Source: Chlorobiaceae bacterium
Lineage (GTDB): Bacteria; Bacteroidota; Chlorobiia; Chlorobiales; Chlorobiaceae
Length of the DNA: 57,638 nucleotides
NCBI GenBank assembly: GCA_013334525.1
Contig: JAAXXK010000002.1
Location: forward strand, 68,056-125,693
Reading direction: 5' to 3'
Shown here: piece by piece, positions 16,337 to 26,608 of the stretch
How positions within the stretch are numbered: the first letter of the stretch is position 1
Layout: every line of letters begins with the position of its first letter
Made by a program: the position numbers and the translations under genes
The notes under the pieces: model-generated
What the model was told of the DNA's origin: nothing
The model's input: only the letters and a program-made list of their open reading frames with translations
Database searches by the model: none

Positions 16337-16377
16337 AGGCGGGACACCTTGTTTCAGAGGTGTCCCGCCTTTTTTTG
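16337..16377 (+). terminator. Rho-independent terminator of the transporter operon
   Basis: Perfect 13-bp stem (AGGCGGGACACCT, 16337-16349, with its complement at 16358-16370), an 8-base loop and a T-tract. Confidence 0.96.
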
Positions 16378-16433
16378 TTTATGGATTACCTACATTGGCT
16401 TATACCCATTGGGAAAAAAACACTTTAAGTATC

Positions 16434-18317
16434 ATGGCCCCTGAAGCCGGCAATCCTCTTCGTTACGAAACCATCCTGAACGAAAAGCTGGGTTCACTGC
16501 CCACCTCTCCGGGAGTCTATCGCTTCATCAACGCGAAAGGGGTGGTAATCTACGTCGGCAAGGCCAAGAACCTGCGAAACCGCGTCCGTTCTTATTTCCG
16601 CGATCCGACCCAGCTTTCAGGCAAGACCGGCGTCCTGGTCGGCCATATAACCGATCTCGAAGTGATCATCACCTCTTCGGAGGTCGAGGCGTTGATCCTC
16701 GAGAACAACCTGATCAAGGAGCTTCGCCCCCGATACAACATCAACCTGAAAGACGACAAAAGTTATCCCTATCTGGTCATTACCAGCGAACGGTTCCCCA
16801 GGATCTTCCTGACGCGTCAGGTGCGGCGTGACGGTTCCCGCTATTTCGGCCCCTACACCGAAGCACATCAGCTTCGCCTTATCCTTGACCTTATCGGTTC
16901 GATCTTTCCGGTCAGAAGCTGCAAATACCGGCTGACTGAAGCGGCTGTCGAATCCGGGAAATACAAGGTCTGCCTCGATTACCACATCCACAAATGCAAG
17001 GGTCCCTGCCAGGGGCTGCAGAGTGAAGATGATTACCAGGCAATGATCAGGGAGATTATCACTTTGCTCAAAGGAAAAAGTGCCGGCCTCATTCGCGACC
17101 TCACGACCCAGATGCAGCAAAAGGCGGTTGCGCTGAAATTTGAGGAGGCGGCGGCGCTGAAAGCCCAGATCGACGGACTGAAGCGCTATACCGAACGGCA
17201 GAAGGTGGTAAGCGCCGATCCGATAGACCGGGACGTTTTCGCCGTGGCAGCCGGGGAGAACGATGCCTGCGGCGTAGTATTCAAGATTCGCGAAGGGAAG
17301 CTGATCGGCTCCCAGCATGTATATCTCTCCAATACCGGAAACACTGAGATCGCCGGGCTTGTGTCGTCGTTCATGGAACACTACTACATTGAAACCCCAG
17401 ACCTCATACCCCAGGAGATCATGTTGCAGGTCCAGCTGCCGGATGATGAAACCGAAGCGCTTCGCCAACTCCTGGTATCGAAACAAACAGAGAACCGGCA
17501 AGTGCGGTTCTTTGTGCCCCGTATCGGTGAAAAGGCTGAACTGCTGGCGATGTGCCTGAAAAACGCAGGACACCACCTGCATGAGTTTATGGTCCAGAAG
17601 CAGAAACGAGGCGAGATCGCCCGCATCCCTCCATCACTTGAGGCGTTGAAAAAGGTGCTGCGCCTGGAAAGGTTGCCCGAACGGATCGAATGTTTCGACA
17701 ACTCCCATATCCAGGGAACGGACTATGTGAGCGCGATGGTCACTTTTGTGGCTGGAAAACCGAAAAAATCGGATTACCGGAAATTCAAGCTGAGAAGTTT
17801 TGAGGGATCGGATGACTACGCCGCGATGCACGAAGCTATAACAAGAAGATATGGCGGATCGCTGACCGAGTCGCTGCCCATGCCGGACCTGCTGATTGTA
17901 GACGGCGGAAAGGGTCAGGCAAACATCGCATGGAAAGCCCTTTGCGAACTGGGTCTCGACATACCGGTTGCCGGACTTGCCAAACGGCTCGAAGAGATCT
18001 GGACGCCTCACGAGCGTGACCCGTTCAACCTCCCAAAAACTTCACCGGCCCTTAAATTGCTGCAACAGATGCGGGATGAAGCGCACCGGTTTGCGATAAC
18101 CTACCACAGGAAGCTCAGGACGGACCGAACCATCCGCACGGAACTGACCGAGGTAAGCGGAGTCGGCGACAAAACTGCAGAACGGCTCCTGTCCCGTTTC
18201 GGCTCTGTCGAAGCGATAGTGAATTCATCAATCGAAGAACTGTCCGCCGTGGCCGGCAGTAAAACTGCAGAAAGCATTTACCGATATTTCCACGAACAGA
18301 AGCCCGGAGAAAGCTGA
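16434..18317 (+). CDS. uvrC: Excinuclease ABC subunit C
   Basis: Makes the dual incisions in nucleotide excision repair with UvrA and UvrB. Domains: N-terminal GIY-YIG nuclease (GVYRFINAKGVVIYVGKAKNL), the Cys-rich segment (CLDYHIHKCKGPC), a UVR motif (KALKFEEAAALKAQIDGL region) for UvrB binding, the RNase H-like nuclease (FDNSHIQGTDYVSAMV, LLIVDGGKGQ) and a C-terminal helix-hairpin-helix (SGVGDKTAERLLSRFGS). The ATG at 16434 gives 627 residues; the frame opens at a TTG 13 codons earlier. Confidence 0.97.
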   Translation: MAPEAGNPLRYETILNEKLGSLPTSPGVYRFINAKGVVIYVGKAKNLRNRVRSYFRDPTQLSGKTGVLVGHITDLEVIITSSEVEALILENNLIKELRPRYNINLKDDKSYPYLVITSERFPRIFLTRQVRRDGSRYFGPYTEAHQLRLILDLIGSIFPVRSCKYRLTEAAVESGKYKVCLDYHIHKCKGPCQGLQSEDDYQAMIREIITLLKGKSAGLIRDLTTQMQQKAVALKFEEAAALKAQIDGLKRYTERQKVVSADPIDRDVFAVAAGENDACGVVFKIREGKLIGSQHVYLSNTGNTEIAGLVSSFMEHYYIETPDLIPQEIMLQVQLPDDETEALRQLLVSKQTENRQVRFFVPRIGEKAELLAMCLKNAGHHLHEFMVQKQKRGEIARIPPSLEALKKVLRLERLPERIECFDNSHIQGTDYVSAMVTFVAGKPKKSDYRKFKLRSFEGSDDYAAMHEAITRRYGGSLTESLPMPDLLIVDGGKGQANIAWKALCELGLDIPVAGLAKRLEEIWTPHERDPFNLPKTSPALKLLQQMRDEAHRFAITYHRKLRTDRTIRTELTEVSGVGDKTAERLLSRFGSVEAIVNSSIEELSAVAGSKTAESIYRYFHEQKPGES

Positions 18318-18413
18318 ACGCTTTTATACGAAAAACTGCTATTTTTTAAGACTGTGCCATCAGGGCTTTCAGGCTATTTCAATAGCGACACCAATAAACC
18401 AGAAATCCGCGCC

Positions 18414-19451
18414 ATGAAACACTACGTCATTGGAATAATGGCCCTGAGCCTGAGCCTTGCTCCCATCCAGGCATTTTGCGACCCGGCCTCGCAACAGCAA
18501 ATATCAGAGTGGCGCAGGGAGGCTTCGCAGGGAAAGGCTTATGCACAGATCAACCTTGGCGAAGTCTATGAAAGCGGCAAGGGTGAGGCCGTAAAGCAGG
18601 ACTATGCAGAGGCCATGAAATGGTATCAACTGGCGGCAGCCCAGAGTGACCCAGATGCACAATACAGGATCGGACAGTTGTACGAAAACGGCTATGGCGT
18701 GCGCCAGAACTATTTCCTTGCACTTAATTGGTATAAGAAAGCCGCACTGAAGGGAAACCCGAAAGCACAGCTCAATATTGGACAGATGTATGACAACGGT
18801 ATTGGTGTGCTGATGAGCAAGACCGAGGCGATGAAATGGTACCTGCTGGCGGCACGCCAGGGCGATGCCCAGGCCCAGTACAATCTCGGGCTGATGTATG
18901 AATTCGGCCAGGGAATGCAGAACTATGCCGAATCGGTGAAGTGGTATCGGATGGCCGCCCAGCAAGGTTACACAAAGGCATACTATAATATAGCGTTAAT
19001 GTACCGGGCCGGATGGGGGGTTCCGCAGGACTATACAGAATCGGCAAAGTGGTTTTTGCTGGCGGCGCAGCAGGGTTATGTCGAGGCGCAATTCAATCTC
19101 GGGGTAATGTACACCGACGGGCAGGGGGTTGTTCAGGACTATGCCGAATCGATGAAATGGTATCAGATGGCTGCCGCAAAGGGTATGGCGAAGGCTCAGT
19201 TCAATATCGGGCTGATGTACAGCGCCGGCCGGGGAGTTCCACAGGACTATGTCGAAGCCATGAAATGGTATGAGTTGGCTGCTGCAAAGGGAATTTTAAA
19301 GGCTCAATTCAATATCGGGCAGTTGTATGAGAACGGCCAGGGAGTAACAGAGGACAAACAAAAAGCGAAGGAGTGGTACGGCAAATCATGCGTTCATGGA
19401 TACAAGCCTGGTTGCGACGCATATCGCAGGCTGACTACGGCCGGATATTGA
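18414..19451 (+). CDS. Exported Sel1-repeat protein
   Basis: A 345-residue protein with a signal peptide (MKHYVIGIMALSLSLAPIQA) and about eight Sel1-like repeats of 36 residues (consensus AQFNLGLMYxxGxGVxQDYxEAMKWYxxAAxxG). Sel1 repeats form a TPR-like superhelix for protein binding, here probably in the periplasm. Internal repeat identity is high, consistent with recent unit duplication. It is one of three exported Sel1 proteins in the window (others at 39729 and 40767). Confidence 0.9.
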   Translation: MKHYVIGIMALSLSLAPIQAFCDPASQQQISEWRREASQGKAYAQINLGEVYESGKGEAVKQDYAEAMKWYQLAAAQSDPDAQYRIGQLYENGYGVRQNYFLALNWYKKAALKGNPKAQLNIGQMYDNGIGVLMSKTEAMKWYLLAARQGDAQAQYNLGLMYEFGQGMQNYAESVKWYRMAAQQGYTKAYYNIALMYRAGWGVPQDYTESAKWFLLAAQQGYVEAQFNLGVMYTDGQGVVQDYAESMKWYQMAAAKGMAKAQFNIGLMYSAGRGVPQDYVEAMKWYELAAAKGILKAQFNIGQLYENGQGVTEDKQKAKEWYGKSCVHGYKPGCDAYRRLTTAGY

Positions 19452-19547
19452 AAAACGGGCAAATAGATGGTGTAAAGAACAGGGGAAATCACCCTCTGCA
19501 TAACATCACCCCGCTGAACAGGGCCTGATCGCATCACCCGCTTTCTC

Positions 19548-19579
19548 TTTTGCCGGTCAGCCTCACCTGACCGGCAAAA
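19548..19579. terminator. Strong hairpin downstream of the Sel1 gene
   Basis: Perfect 13-bp stem (TTTTGCCGGTCAG and complement) with a CCTCAC loop. The A/T ends give a terminator-like tail on both strands (four T residues at each 3' side when transcribed). It lies 97 bases after the Sel1 stop and 170 bases before the TPR gene. Confidence 0.75.
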
Positions 19580-19749
19580 CGCTTTCTGGTTCACCTTTAT
19601 TGCAACAATGCTGTTTTCCTGTTTTTCGCAGGCACTATCCTTTTATGAAAAAATGGGTTAGTAAAGGGTGTGCGAATGTTAAGGGAAAACTGCTATATTT
19701 TGTTGATGATCGCCAGTATGATCGTGTAATTTGCCATGAAGAAGAGTGT

Positions 19750-21147
19750 ATGAGTCTGCTTGATTTTTTCGACGATGAACAACCCGGTTCGGCCGGATCC
19801 TTGCAGGATCGGCCGGAAGGCATGGCTGACCCCGAATCGATCACCGATCCTGAAGAACTGATCGACATGATCAGCCAGCTCAATGAAGACGGCCTGCACG
19901 AGAAATCACTGCGTGCGGCGCGCCGTCTTGAAGAGATAGCCCCATTCAATGCCGAGACCTGGTTTCACCTAGGCAACAGCCTGACCCTGAACGGACTGTT
20001 CGAGGAGGCGCTTGATTCGTTCCGCCATGCCGTTGTGCTCAGCCCGGCAGACAGCGAAATGACCCTGAACCTTGCCCTCGCATATTTCAACACGGGCAAC
20101 CTCGATGAGGCGCTAGAAGAGATCGAACGGGTAATTACCGATTCATCTACCGAACGGGAGACATTTTTCTACCGTGGCCTTATCCTGCAAAGACTCGAAC
20201 GCTTCGATGAGGCGGAAGAGAACTTCCTGCGATGCCTCGAACTCGACCCCGAGTTTCCCGAAGCATGGTACGAACTGGCTTACTCGCAGGATATCCTGGG
20301 CAGGCTTGAAGAGAGCCTTGAGTCATACCGCAAGGCGATCGACCTCGACCCATACAATATCAATGCCTGGTACAACAACGGGCTGGTACTCAGCAAGCTC
20401 AAGCGCTACAAGGAGGCGCTCGAGTCCTACGACATGTCGCTGGCCATCTCCGAAGAGTTCAGTTCGGCATGGTACAACCGGGCGAACGTGCTGGCCATTA
20501 CGGGCCGCATCGAGGAGGCTGCCGAGAGCTACATGAAGACCCTTGAGATAGAGCCGGACGACATCAACGCGCTCTACAACCTCGGCATTGCCAGGGAGGA
20601 GCTTGAGGAGTATGACCATGCCATATCCTGTTACAGCCGCTGCATCGAATTGAACCCGGAATTTGCGGATGCCTGGTTTGCGCTCTCCTGCTGCCATGAA
20701 GCCCTTGAAGATTACACCGCCTCTCTTGATGCCATCGACCATGCCATCGAGGAGATGCCGGAGTGTGTCGAATTTCTCCTGCTCAAGGCGGAAATCGAGT
20801 ACAACCTCGGCCTGCTCGAAGAGTCACTCCTGACCTACAAGACCGTGATCGGCCTGGAACCGGAAAGCCCGCAGATATGGCTCGATTATGCCATGGTGCT
20901 GCGTGAGGCCGGCGCCATTGATGAATCCATCCTGGCGCTTGAGGAGTCGATCGTGCTTCAACCGCTTTCGGCCGATGCCCATTTCGAGATTGCCGCCGCC
21001 TATTTCGCAATGGGTGACAACCAGAGCACACTGAAAGCGCTCAGCAAGGCTTTCAAGATTGACCCCGACAAGAAACAGCTCTTCCAGAGCACATTTCCCG
21101 AACTCTACCAGCAGGATGCCGTGCGCAGGCTGCTCGGTATCTCCTGA
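19750..21147 (+). CDS. Cytoplasmic tetratricopeptide-repeat protein
   Basis: A 465-residue protein with about eleven canonical TPR units (for example [30 protein letters not shown] and repeats at 34-residue spacing). There is no signal peptide. The ATG at 19750 ([11 protein letters not shown]) was chosen; a longer frame from 19600 has atypical Cys-rich sequence and is less likely. The protein is strongly acidic. Nineteen bases before aroE, so the two are probably translationally coupled. It is probably a protein-interaction scaffold; the partner is unknown. Confidence 0.88.
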   Translation: MSLLDFFDDEQPGSAGSLQDRPEGMADPESITDPEELIDMISQLNEDGLHEKSLRAARRLEEIAPFNAETWFHLGNSLTLNGLFEEALDSFRHAVVLSPADSEMTLNLALAYFNTGNLDEALEEIERVITDSSTERETFFYRGLILQRLERFDEAEENFLRCLELDPEFPEAWYELAYSQDILGRLEESLESYRKAIDLDPYNINAWYNNGLVLSKLKRYKEALESYDMSLAISEEFSSAWYNRANVLAITGRIEEAAESYMKTLEIEPDDINALYNLGIAREELEEYDHAISCYSRCIELNPEFADAWFALSCCHEALEDYTASLDAIDHAIEEMPECVEFLLLKAEIEYNLGLLEESLLTYKTVIGLEPESPQIWLDYAMVLREAGAIDESILALEESIVLQPLSADAHFEIAAAYFAMGDNQSTLKALSKAFKIDPDKKQLFQSTFPELYQQDAVRRLLGIS

Positions 21148-21166
21148 ACCGCAGGGGTAACCGGCC

Positions 21167-22063
21167 GTGTCGAAGCGTCAGGCAAAAAAAATCTTTGGGC
21201 TGCTCGGCAGGAATGTCGATTACTCCTGGTCTCCCCTTATTCACAATACCGGTTTTGAGACCCTCGGACTTCCATTTTTCTATACGATTTTCAACATCGC
21301 GACGCCTGAACTGGTAAGCGATGCCCTCACGGGTTCCAGGGCACTGGGCATCGCGGGCTTGAATGTGACTATCCCCTATAAAAAAACCGTTGTACCGCTG
21401 CTCGACGAACTTTCTCCGGAAGCCCGGGCCATCCTGGCGGTCAACACCATCGTCAACGAGAACGGGCGACTGATCGGGCACAACACCGACATTGCCGGTT
21501 TTGCCGCCCCCCTCATGCCCTGGGCAGACAAAATCCACGGCAAACGGGTCTGCATCTTCGGCAATGGCGGCGCCGCACTGGCCGCAGTCGAAGCTTTCAG
21601 GATCCATTTCCGCCCCTCTTCGATACTTCTGTTCGTCAGGGATTTGCATAAAGCCGATACTATGCTTGAAGGATACGAGCACCGCGGCCTGGTCATCCCT
21701 TGCCTGACGGGCGACCTTGAGCTGCCGCTCGGCGGCCGGCAACTCCATGAGTGCAGCGTGATCGTAAACGCCACCCCGATAGGCACAGCAGGCCGCAGCG
21801 ATGCAGGCAGAAGTATCGTGCCTGCCGGACGCGACCTGCTCCATAATGGTCAGATCGTCTATGATATGGTCTACAATCCACTCGAAACTCCCCTGCTCGC
21901 AGAGGCCCGCTCGGCAGGTGCAGCCACCGTATCCGGTATCGAAATGCTCATCGCCCAGGCAGCCCGCTCCTTTTTCATATGGACCGGCCATGAACTGCCT
22001 GTCGCCATCGTCAGAAGTGCGGTGCTGAACGAAATAGCGCAAGCCACGGTACCCGGCGCCTGA
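21167..22063 (+). CDS. aroE: Shikimate dehydrogenase (NADP+)
   Basis: Reduces 3-dehydroshikimate to shikimate in aromatic amino acid synthesis. The 298-residue protein has the shikimate-binding motifs [11 protein letters not shown] and NVTIPYK with the catalytic Lys, GHNTDIAGF, the NADP-binding glycine loop FGNGGAALA, and NATPIGT. The start is GTG. It follows the TPR gene closely. Confidence 0.95.
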   Translation: MSKRQAKKIFGLLGRNVDYSWSPLIHNTGFETLGLPFFYTIFNIATPELVSDALTGSRALGIAGLNVTIPYKKTVVPLLDELSPEARAILAVNTIVNENGRLIGHNTDIAGFAAPLMPWADKIHGKRVCIFGNGGAALAAVEAFRIHFRPSSILLFVRDLHKADTMLEGYEHRGLVIPCLTGDLELPLGGRQLHECSVIVNATPIGTAGRSDAGRSIVPAGRDLLHNGQIVYDMVYNPLETPLLAEARSAGAATVSGIEMLIAQAARSFFIWTGHELPVAIVRSAVLNEIAQATVPGA

Positions 22064-22156
22064 CAAGTTGGGCTCCCTGATTTGAAATAAACCTTAACGG
22101 TGATACATTCCTGTTCGGAATCAGCGAACAATCAACCAGAACACTCCAACAGGCCC

Positions 22157-22639
22157 ATGGCTCTTTTTTACCTGCTTGCCATCCTTTTCGTCATACTCGA
22201 CAGGCTGACCAAAATCCTGGCCATCACCTACCTGCGCGACCTGAACCACAGCTTCGTCATTGTGCCGGACTGGCTCAAGCTGACCTACGCCGAAAACCTC
22301 GGGATCGCCTTCGGCGTCAAGTTCCTGCCGCCGGGTGGCCTGCTGTTGCTCACCTTCGCAATCTCGGCCGGCGTGGTCTGGTTCGTCTGGAAATCGGAAA
22401 ACAGGAGCCCGCTCTTCATCACCGCCTTCGCACTCATCCTGGGCGGCGGAGCAGGCAACCTGATCGACCGGGTCATGCTTGGCCACGTGGTCGACTTCAT
22501 CCATTTCGATCTCTACCAGGGCATGCTTTTCGGAAAGTACCTTTCGCTCTGGCCGATCTTCAACGTAGCTGACTCATGCATTTCCATAGGAGCATGCATG
22601 CTGATCCTGTTCCACGAACGGATATTTGGCGTAAAATGA
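22157..22639 (+). CDS. lspA: Prolipoprotein signal peptidase (signal peptidase II)
   Basis: Cleaves the signal peptide of diacylglyceryl-prolipoproteins. The 160-residue integral membrane aspartic protease has four TM segments and the two catalytic aspartates in NLIDRV and FNVADSCI; YAENLGIAFG is the family's NxGxAF-type region. The ATG at 22157 was chosen; the frame also opens at a GTG at 22100. Its stop overlaps the tatD start (ATGA). Confidence 0.95.
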   Translation: MALFYLLAILFVILDRLTKILAITYLRDLNHSFVIVPDWLKLTYAENLGIAFGVKFLPPGGLLLLTFAISAGVVWFVWKSENRSPLFITAFALILGGGAGNLIDRVMLGHVVDFIHFDLYQGMLFGKYLSLWPIFNVADSCISIGACMLILFHERIFGVK

Positions 22640-23421
22640 ACGAGACAGCAGAGATTTACGCCGACATCCACAGCCATCTCTCGTTTCCTGAATTCGATGC
22701 TGACCGTGATGAAACAATTGTACGACTCAGGGAGACCGGAGTTGGAATCGTGATCGATCCCGGCACCGACGCCGCTTCCAGCCGTCGCTCAATCGAGCTT
22801 GCCGGTAGTTACGAATTCATCTACGCAAACGTCGGCCTGCACCCGAACGAGGTGCGGACTCCATTCAGCCATGAGCTCTTTGACGAACTCGCAACGCTTG
22901 CCCGTTCGGCGAAGGTGGTCGGAATCGGTGAAATCGGGCTGGACTACCACTGGCCTGAACATGACCACAGCTTCCAGCCGGATGCATTCCGTGAAATGCT
23001 GAGAATGGCGCGATCGCTCGACCTGCCGGTGGTCATCCACTGCCGTGATGCCTGGCCGAATATGCTCCGGATACTGTCGGAAGAGCGATCATCGAGCCTG
23101 AGAGGTGCGATGCACTGCTTTTCAGGAGACCTGGAGATTGCCCGCCAGTGCATCGGATACGGCCTGAAGATCTCGATACCCGGCACCGTAACCTATAAAA
23201 AGTCGCTGCTTCCCCAGGTCGTCTCAGCCCTTGACCTCGAGGATCTCCTCTCCGAAACCGATGCCCCATACCTCTCGCCGGTGCCCATGCGCGGCAAAAG
23301 GAACGAACCGGCATACGTCGCCCATACCGTAAGGGCCATGGCGGACCTTCGCCGCGAGCCGTTCGATGAGGTTGCCAGGAGGCTGGTCGACAACGCACGA
23401 AAGCTGTTCAGGTTGCCGTGA
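22636..23421 (+). CDS. tatD: TatD-family metal-dependent DNase/hydrolase
   Basis: A 261-residue TIM-barrel amidohydrolase: DIHSHLSFPEF (metal ligands), GEIGLDYHWP, PVVIHCRDAW, HCFSGD and ETDAPYLSP. TatD/YcfH enzymes act as 3'-5' exonucleases and in DNA fragment degradation and repair; the exact substrate here is unknown. The start overlaps the lspA stop by four bases, so the genes are coupled. Confidence 0.93.
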   Translation: MNETAEIYADIHSHLSFPEFDADRDETIVRLRETGVGIVIDPGTDAASSRRSIELAGSYEFIYANVGLHPNEVRTPFSHELFDELATLARSAKVVGIGEIGLDYHWPEHDHSFQPDAFREMLRMARSLDLPVVIHCRDAWPNMLRILSEERSSSLRGAMHCFSGDLEIARQCIGYGLKISIPGTVTYKKSLLPQVVSALDLEDLLSETDAPYLSPVPMRGKRNEPAYVAHTVRAMADLRREPFDEVARRLVDNARKLFRLP

Positions 23422-23679
23422 CCGGAACCAGGAGATGAAACACAGGCAGCCCCGCGTGAGCGCCCTCTTGAGGATTTTGACTCCCAGAGCCCTTTGCCGG
23501 GGAAATGATGGAATACAGGAACAGATTCATAGCGCTCCTCTCTATTTTGAAATTCTCCTTAACTTCATTAGGTTAAATGCCATTGCAGTCCGTCGAAAGC
23601 TGTTGGAAACAGATAACTGACGAAGGGGCAAGGCGAAGATGCATAACGAACATTCAAGACAACGACACCACTGAACGAC
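23422..23679. promoter_or_regulatory. Region before the YfgM-like gene
   Basis: This 258-base gap between tatD and the YfgM-like gene has no supported gene; the small ORFs here overlap and lack family features. AT-rich sequence at 23540-23580 with a TTGAAA hexamer is the likely promoter area, without a clear -10 box. Confidence 0.3.
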
Positions 23680-24369
23680 ATGAATACAGACCAGAGCCCG
23701 AAAGCGCTTACCGAATTGAGCCTGACAGACAAAATGCTCGCATTTGCCATAAAACAGCAAAAACTGATCATCGGATTGGTCGTTTTGATCTGTGTGGCAG
23801 GAGGCAGTTATTTCCTGTGGATGCAAAAAACAACGGCCGACGAGAATAATGCATCCCTCGCGCTTGCCAAGGTCACCGCATGGATCCAGACCGGAGATCT
23901 TGCCCGGTCGGTTGACGGAGAGGGATCGACCAAGGGTCTCAAAGGTATCGTCAGCAGTTACTCCGGCACCCCGAGTGGCAACATGGCACGGCTTTACCTG
24001 GCCACCATCTATTTTACATCGAACAAGCCCGATGAGGCGCTGGTAATGTACAACGCATTCACCAGCCCCAACAAGGATCTCCAGGCATCCGCCCAGGCCG
24101 GTGCCGCCTCATGCCACGTCCAGAAGAAAGCGTTCGCAGAGGCTGCCGCCGGATACGAAAAAGCCTCGGCCACAGCAGAAAACGAAGCCCTCAAGGCGAT
24201 GTACCTCAACAAGGCTGCCGAAAGCCTTGTCGCAGCAGGTTCACCGGACAAGGCGGCAAAACTCTTCGACGAGATTGTCAATAAATGGCCGGGCACATCG
24301 TTCGCCGGAGTCGCCCAGCGCTCGCTATGGCGCCTGTCAGGCGAGGGTGTCCAGGGCACGAAACCTTAA
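23680..24369 (+). CDS. Membrane-anchored TPR protein, YfgM-like
   Basis: A 229-residue protein with one N-terminal TM segment (LIIGLVVLICVAGGSYFLW, about residues 28-46) and a periplasmic alpha-helical TPR domain (GNMARLYLATIYFTSNKPDEA; LNKAAESLVAAGSPDKAAKLF). This is the layout of YfgM, an ancillary SecYEG translocon subunit that hands secreted proteins to periplasmic chaperones; the function is inferred. The next gene, a peptidyl-prolyl isomerase, fits a folding context. Confidence 0.72.
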   Translation: MNTDQSPKALTELSLTDKMLAFAIKQQKLIIGLVVLICVAGGSYFLWMQKTTADENNASLALAKVTAWIQTGDLARSVDGEGSTKGLKGIVSSYSGTPSGNMARLYLATIYFTSNKPDEALVMYNAFTSPNKDLQASAQAGAASCHVQKKAFAEAAAGYEKASATAENEALKAMYLNKAAESLVAAGSPDKAAKLFDEIVNKWPGTSFAGVAQRSLWRLSGEGVQGTKP

Positions 24370-24395
24370 TTTCAATCCATTACGTTTAAACCATC

Positions 24396-24884
24396 ATGCC
24401 AGCAAAGTTCATTATCAAGACCAGCATGGGCGATATCGCCATCGCACTTTACGACGACACTCCTCAGCACCGCGACAACTTTGCCAAGCTCGTTGGTGAG
24501 GGATACTATGACGGCATCCGTTTCCATAGGGTAATCGAAGGGTTCATGGTCCAGACCGGCGACCCGCTCTCACGCCATGACGACAAGCGCCCGCTGCACG
24601 GCACCGGTGGACCGGATTACCAGGTACCGGCAGAGATCAAGCACCCGAACAAGAAGGGCACCCTTGCCGCCGCAAGAAACAACAATCCCCAGAAGGCCTC
24701 TTCAGGCAGCCAGTTCTACATCAACCAGGCGGACAACGCATTCCTTGACGGCGAGTACACCGTGTTCGGTATTGTGGAATCGGGCATTGAGGTTGTCGAT
24801 GCAATCGCTGTGGTCGATACCGATTTCAACGACAATCCGATCTCGCCGGTGACCATCGTAACCATCGCACCTGTAACCGCCTGA
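24396..24884 (+). CDS. Cyclophilin-type peptidyl-prolyl cis-trans isomerase
   Basis: A 162-residue cyclophilin with the active-site motif FHRVIEGFMVQTGDP (catalytic Arg in RFHR), ASSGSQFYINQ and FLDGEYTVFG. There is no signal peptide, so it is a cytoplasmic PpiB-like enzyme. It accelerates proline isomerisation during folding. Ten bases before yggS. Confidence 0.94.
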   Translation: MPAKFIIKTSMGDIAIALYDDTPQHRDNFAKLVGEGYYDGIRFHRVIEGFMVQTGDPLSRHDDKRPLHGTGGPDYQVPAEIKHPNKKGTLAAARNNNPQKASSGSQFYINQADNAFLDGEYTVFGIVESGIEVVDAIAVVDTDFNDNPISPVTIVTIAPVTA

Positions 24885-24894
24885 TTTCAAACCG

Positions 24895-25584
24895 ATGGAA
24901 AGCATCGCCTCGAACCTGGCTGAAATCAGGGAACAGATCGCGTCTGCCTGCCGCAAGGCCGGCAGGCGTGAAGATGAGGTTAAGCTCATCGCCGTATCCA
25001 AGACCAAAAGCGCCGCAGCCATTCGCGAAGCATGGGACGCCGGCCAGCAGGAGTTCGGTGAAAGCTACGTGCAGGAGTTCCTCGACAAACAGCAGGATCC
25101 CCTGCTTTCGTCCTTTCCCCTTGAATGGCATTTTATTGGCCACCTGCAGTCAAACAAGGTAAGGCAGGTCGCAGGAAAGGTGGCGATGATCCATGGCATC
25201 GACAAGGTATCGACCGCCGAAGAACTCTCGAAGCGAGCGGTTCAGCATGGGCTGACGATCGACTACCTTCTCGAGGTGAACATCTCCCGAGAAAGCTCCA
25301 AGTACGGCCTCGATCCATCCTCGCTTCTCCAGGCCGCCCAGGAGTGTTTTGCCCTGCCGAATATCAGCCTGCGTGGCCTTATGACCATAGCATCCCCAGA
25401 TCCCGACCAGGCGCGCAGGGAGTTCTCGGAGCTGCGCGAAGCGCTCGACAGGCTCAGGACGGACGCGCCGGAACCGGCCAGGCTCACCGAGCTTTCCATG
25501 GGCATGAGCCAGGATTTCGAAGAGGCCATCCTTGAAGGCGCCACCATCATCCGTGTCGGCTCGGCTATCTTCGGCTGGCGCTGA
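24895..25584 (+). CDS. yggS: YggS/PROSC-family pyridoxal-5'-phosphate homeostasis protein
   Basis: A 229-residue single-domain alanine-racemase-like PLP binder: KLIAVSKTK holds the PLP-linked Lys, EFGESYVQEF, EWHFIGHLQSNK and LSMGMSQDFEEAI are family motifs. It controls free PLP and amino acid pools and has no known catalytic activity. It closely follows the cyclophilin gene. Confidence 0.95.
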   Translation: MESIASNLAEIREQIASACRKAGRREDEVKLIAVSKTKSAAAIREAWDAGQQEFGESYVQEFLDKQQDPLLSSFPLEWHFIGHLQSNKVRQVAGKVAMIHGIDKVSTAEELSKRAVQHGLTIDYLLEVNISRESSKYGLDPSSLLQAAQECFALPNISLRGLMTIASPDPDQARREFSELREALDRLRTDAPEPARLTELSMGMSQDFEEAILEGATIIRVGSAIFGWR

Positions 25585-25618
25585 TCTCCTCCCCCCATAA
25601 CCGGTTTCTGTCCGTCGG

Positions 25619-25644
25619 CCTGTTTCATCTCTTGATAAAACAGG
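25619..25644 (+). terminator. Possible terminator after yggS
   Basis: CCTGTTT (25619-25625) pairs with AAACAGG (25638-25644) around a 12-base loop, followed by TTATATTGGG. Moderate strength; it ends 115 bases before the nucleoside phosphorylase gene. Confidence 0.45.
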
Positions 25645-25758
25645 TTATATTGGGTGTTTTTCCGTATGAAGGGCCGCTACCGGGCGAAACGACCGCGAAA
25701 AGCTCCCTTGCCGGCGGAAACATTACGTTACCATCAACAATTAATCATTGAGTACATC

Positions 25759-26580
25759 ATGACTGATCAAAGGGAAAAAATCCGGGTAGCCGTAGAGTAC
25801 ATCAGGAAAAAAACCACTGCGGAGTATCCGGTGGGCATTGTTCTCGGCACCGGGCTTGGCGGGCTCGTCAAGGAGATCGACATCGATTTCGCACTTGACT
25901 ATGCCGACATTCCCTATTTCCCGATCTCGACGGTCGAAACCCATCACGGCAAACTGATCTTCGGAACGCTTGCCGGCAAGAAAGTGGTGGCCATGCAGGG
26001 CCGGTTCCATTTCTACGAAGGCTATTCGATGACGCAGATCGTATTCCCGATCAGGGTCATGAAACAACTCGGTGTCCAGACGCTCGGCATCACCAACGCC
26101 TGCGGGGGGCTGAATCCCGGCTTCAAAAAGGGCGACATCATGCTGATCGACGATCATATCAACATGCTCGGCGGCAACCCGCTCATCGGGCCGAACGACC
26201 CGGAGATCGGCCACCGCTTCCCTGACATGTGCGCCCCGTATTCAATGAGGGTTCTCGACATCGCCGAAAAGGTTGCCCTCGAAAACGGCATCAAGGTCCA
26301 GCGCGGCGTCTACGTTGCCCTTCCCGGCCCATGCCTCGAAACGCGTGCCGAGTACCGCATGCTCCGGGCAATCGGCGCCGATGTGGTCGGCATGTCGACC
26401 GTACCGGAAGTGATCGCGGCCGTTCACCAGGGCACCGAAGTCTTCGGCATGTCCATCATCACCGACGAGTGCTTCCCTGACTGCCTGAAATCGGTCAGCA
26501 TTGCCGAGATCATCGAGGTTTCCAACCAGGCGGAACCGAATATGACCAAAATTTTCAGGAACGTCGTAGCAAACCTTTAA
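25759..26580 (+). CDS. Purine nucleoside phosphorylase (trimeric PNP/MTAP family)
   Basis: Phosphorolyses purine nucleosides to base and ribose-1-phosphate. The 273-residue protein has the inosine/guanosine PNP motifs GIVLGTGLGG (phosphate), ETHHGKL, MQGRFHFYEGYS, ITNACGGLNP and VGMSTVPEVI. The GRFHFYEGY version argues for PNP rather than methylthioadenosine phosphorylase, yet it is 28 bases before mtnA, so it may feed the methionine salvage pathway. The ATG at 25759 was chosen; a 35-codon upstream extension is basic and non-homologous. Confidence 0.92.
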   Translation: MTDQREKIRVAVEYIRKKTTAEYPVGIVLGTGLGGLVKEIDIDFALDYADIPYFPISTVETHHGKLIFGTLAGKKVVAMQGRFHFYEGYSMTQIVFPIRVMKQLGVQTLGITNACGGLNPGFKKGDIMLIDDHINMLGGNPLIGPNDPEIGHRFPDMCAPYSMRVLDIAEKVALENGIKVQRGVYVALPGPCLETRAEYRMLRAIGADVVGMSTVPEVIAAVHQGTEVFGMSIITDECFPDCLKSVSIAEIIEVSNQAEPNMTKIFRNVVANL

Positions 26581-26608
26581 TTCAAACCTGATCAACAGAG
26601 TACCGCAC

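Noticed and set aside
16617..17582. 321-residue minus ORF within uvrC
   Set aside because: Shadow of UvrC; its sequence has no domain features.
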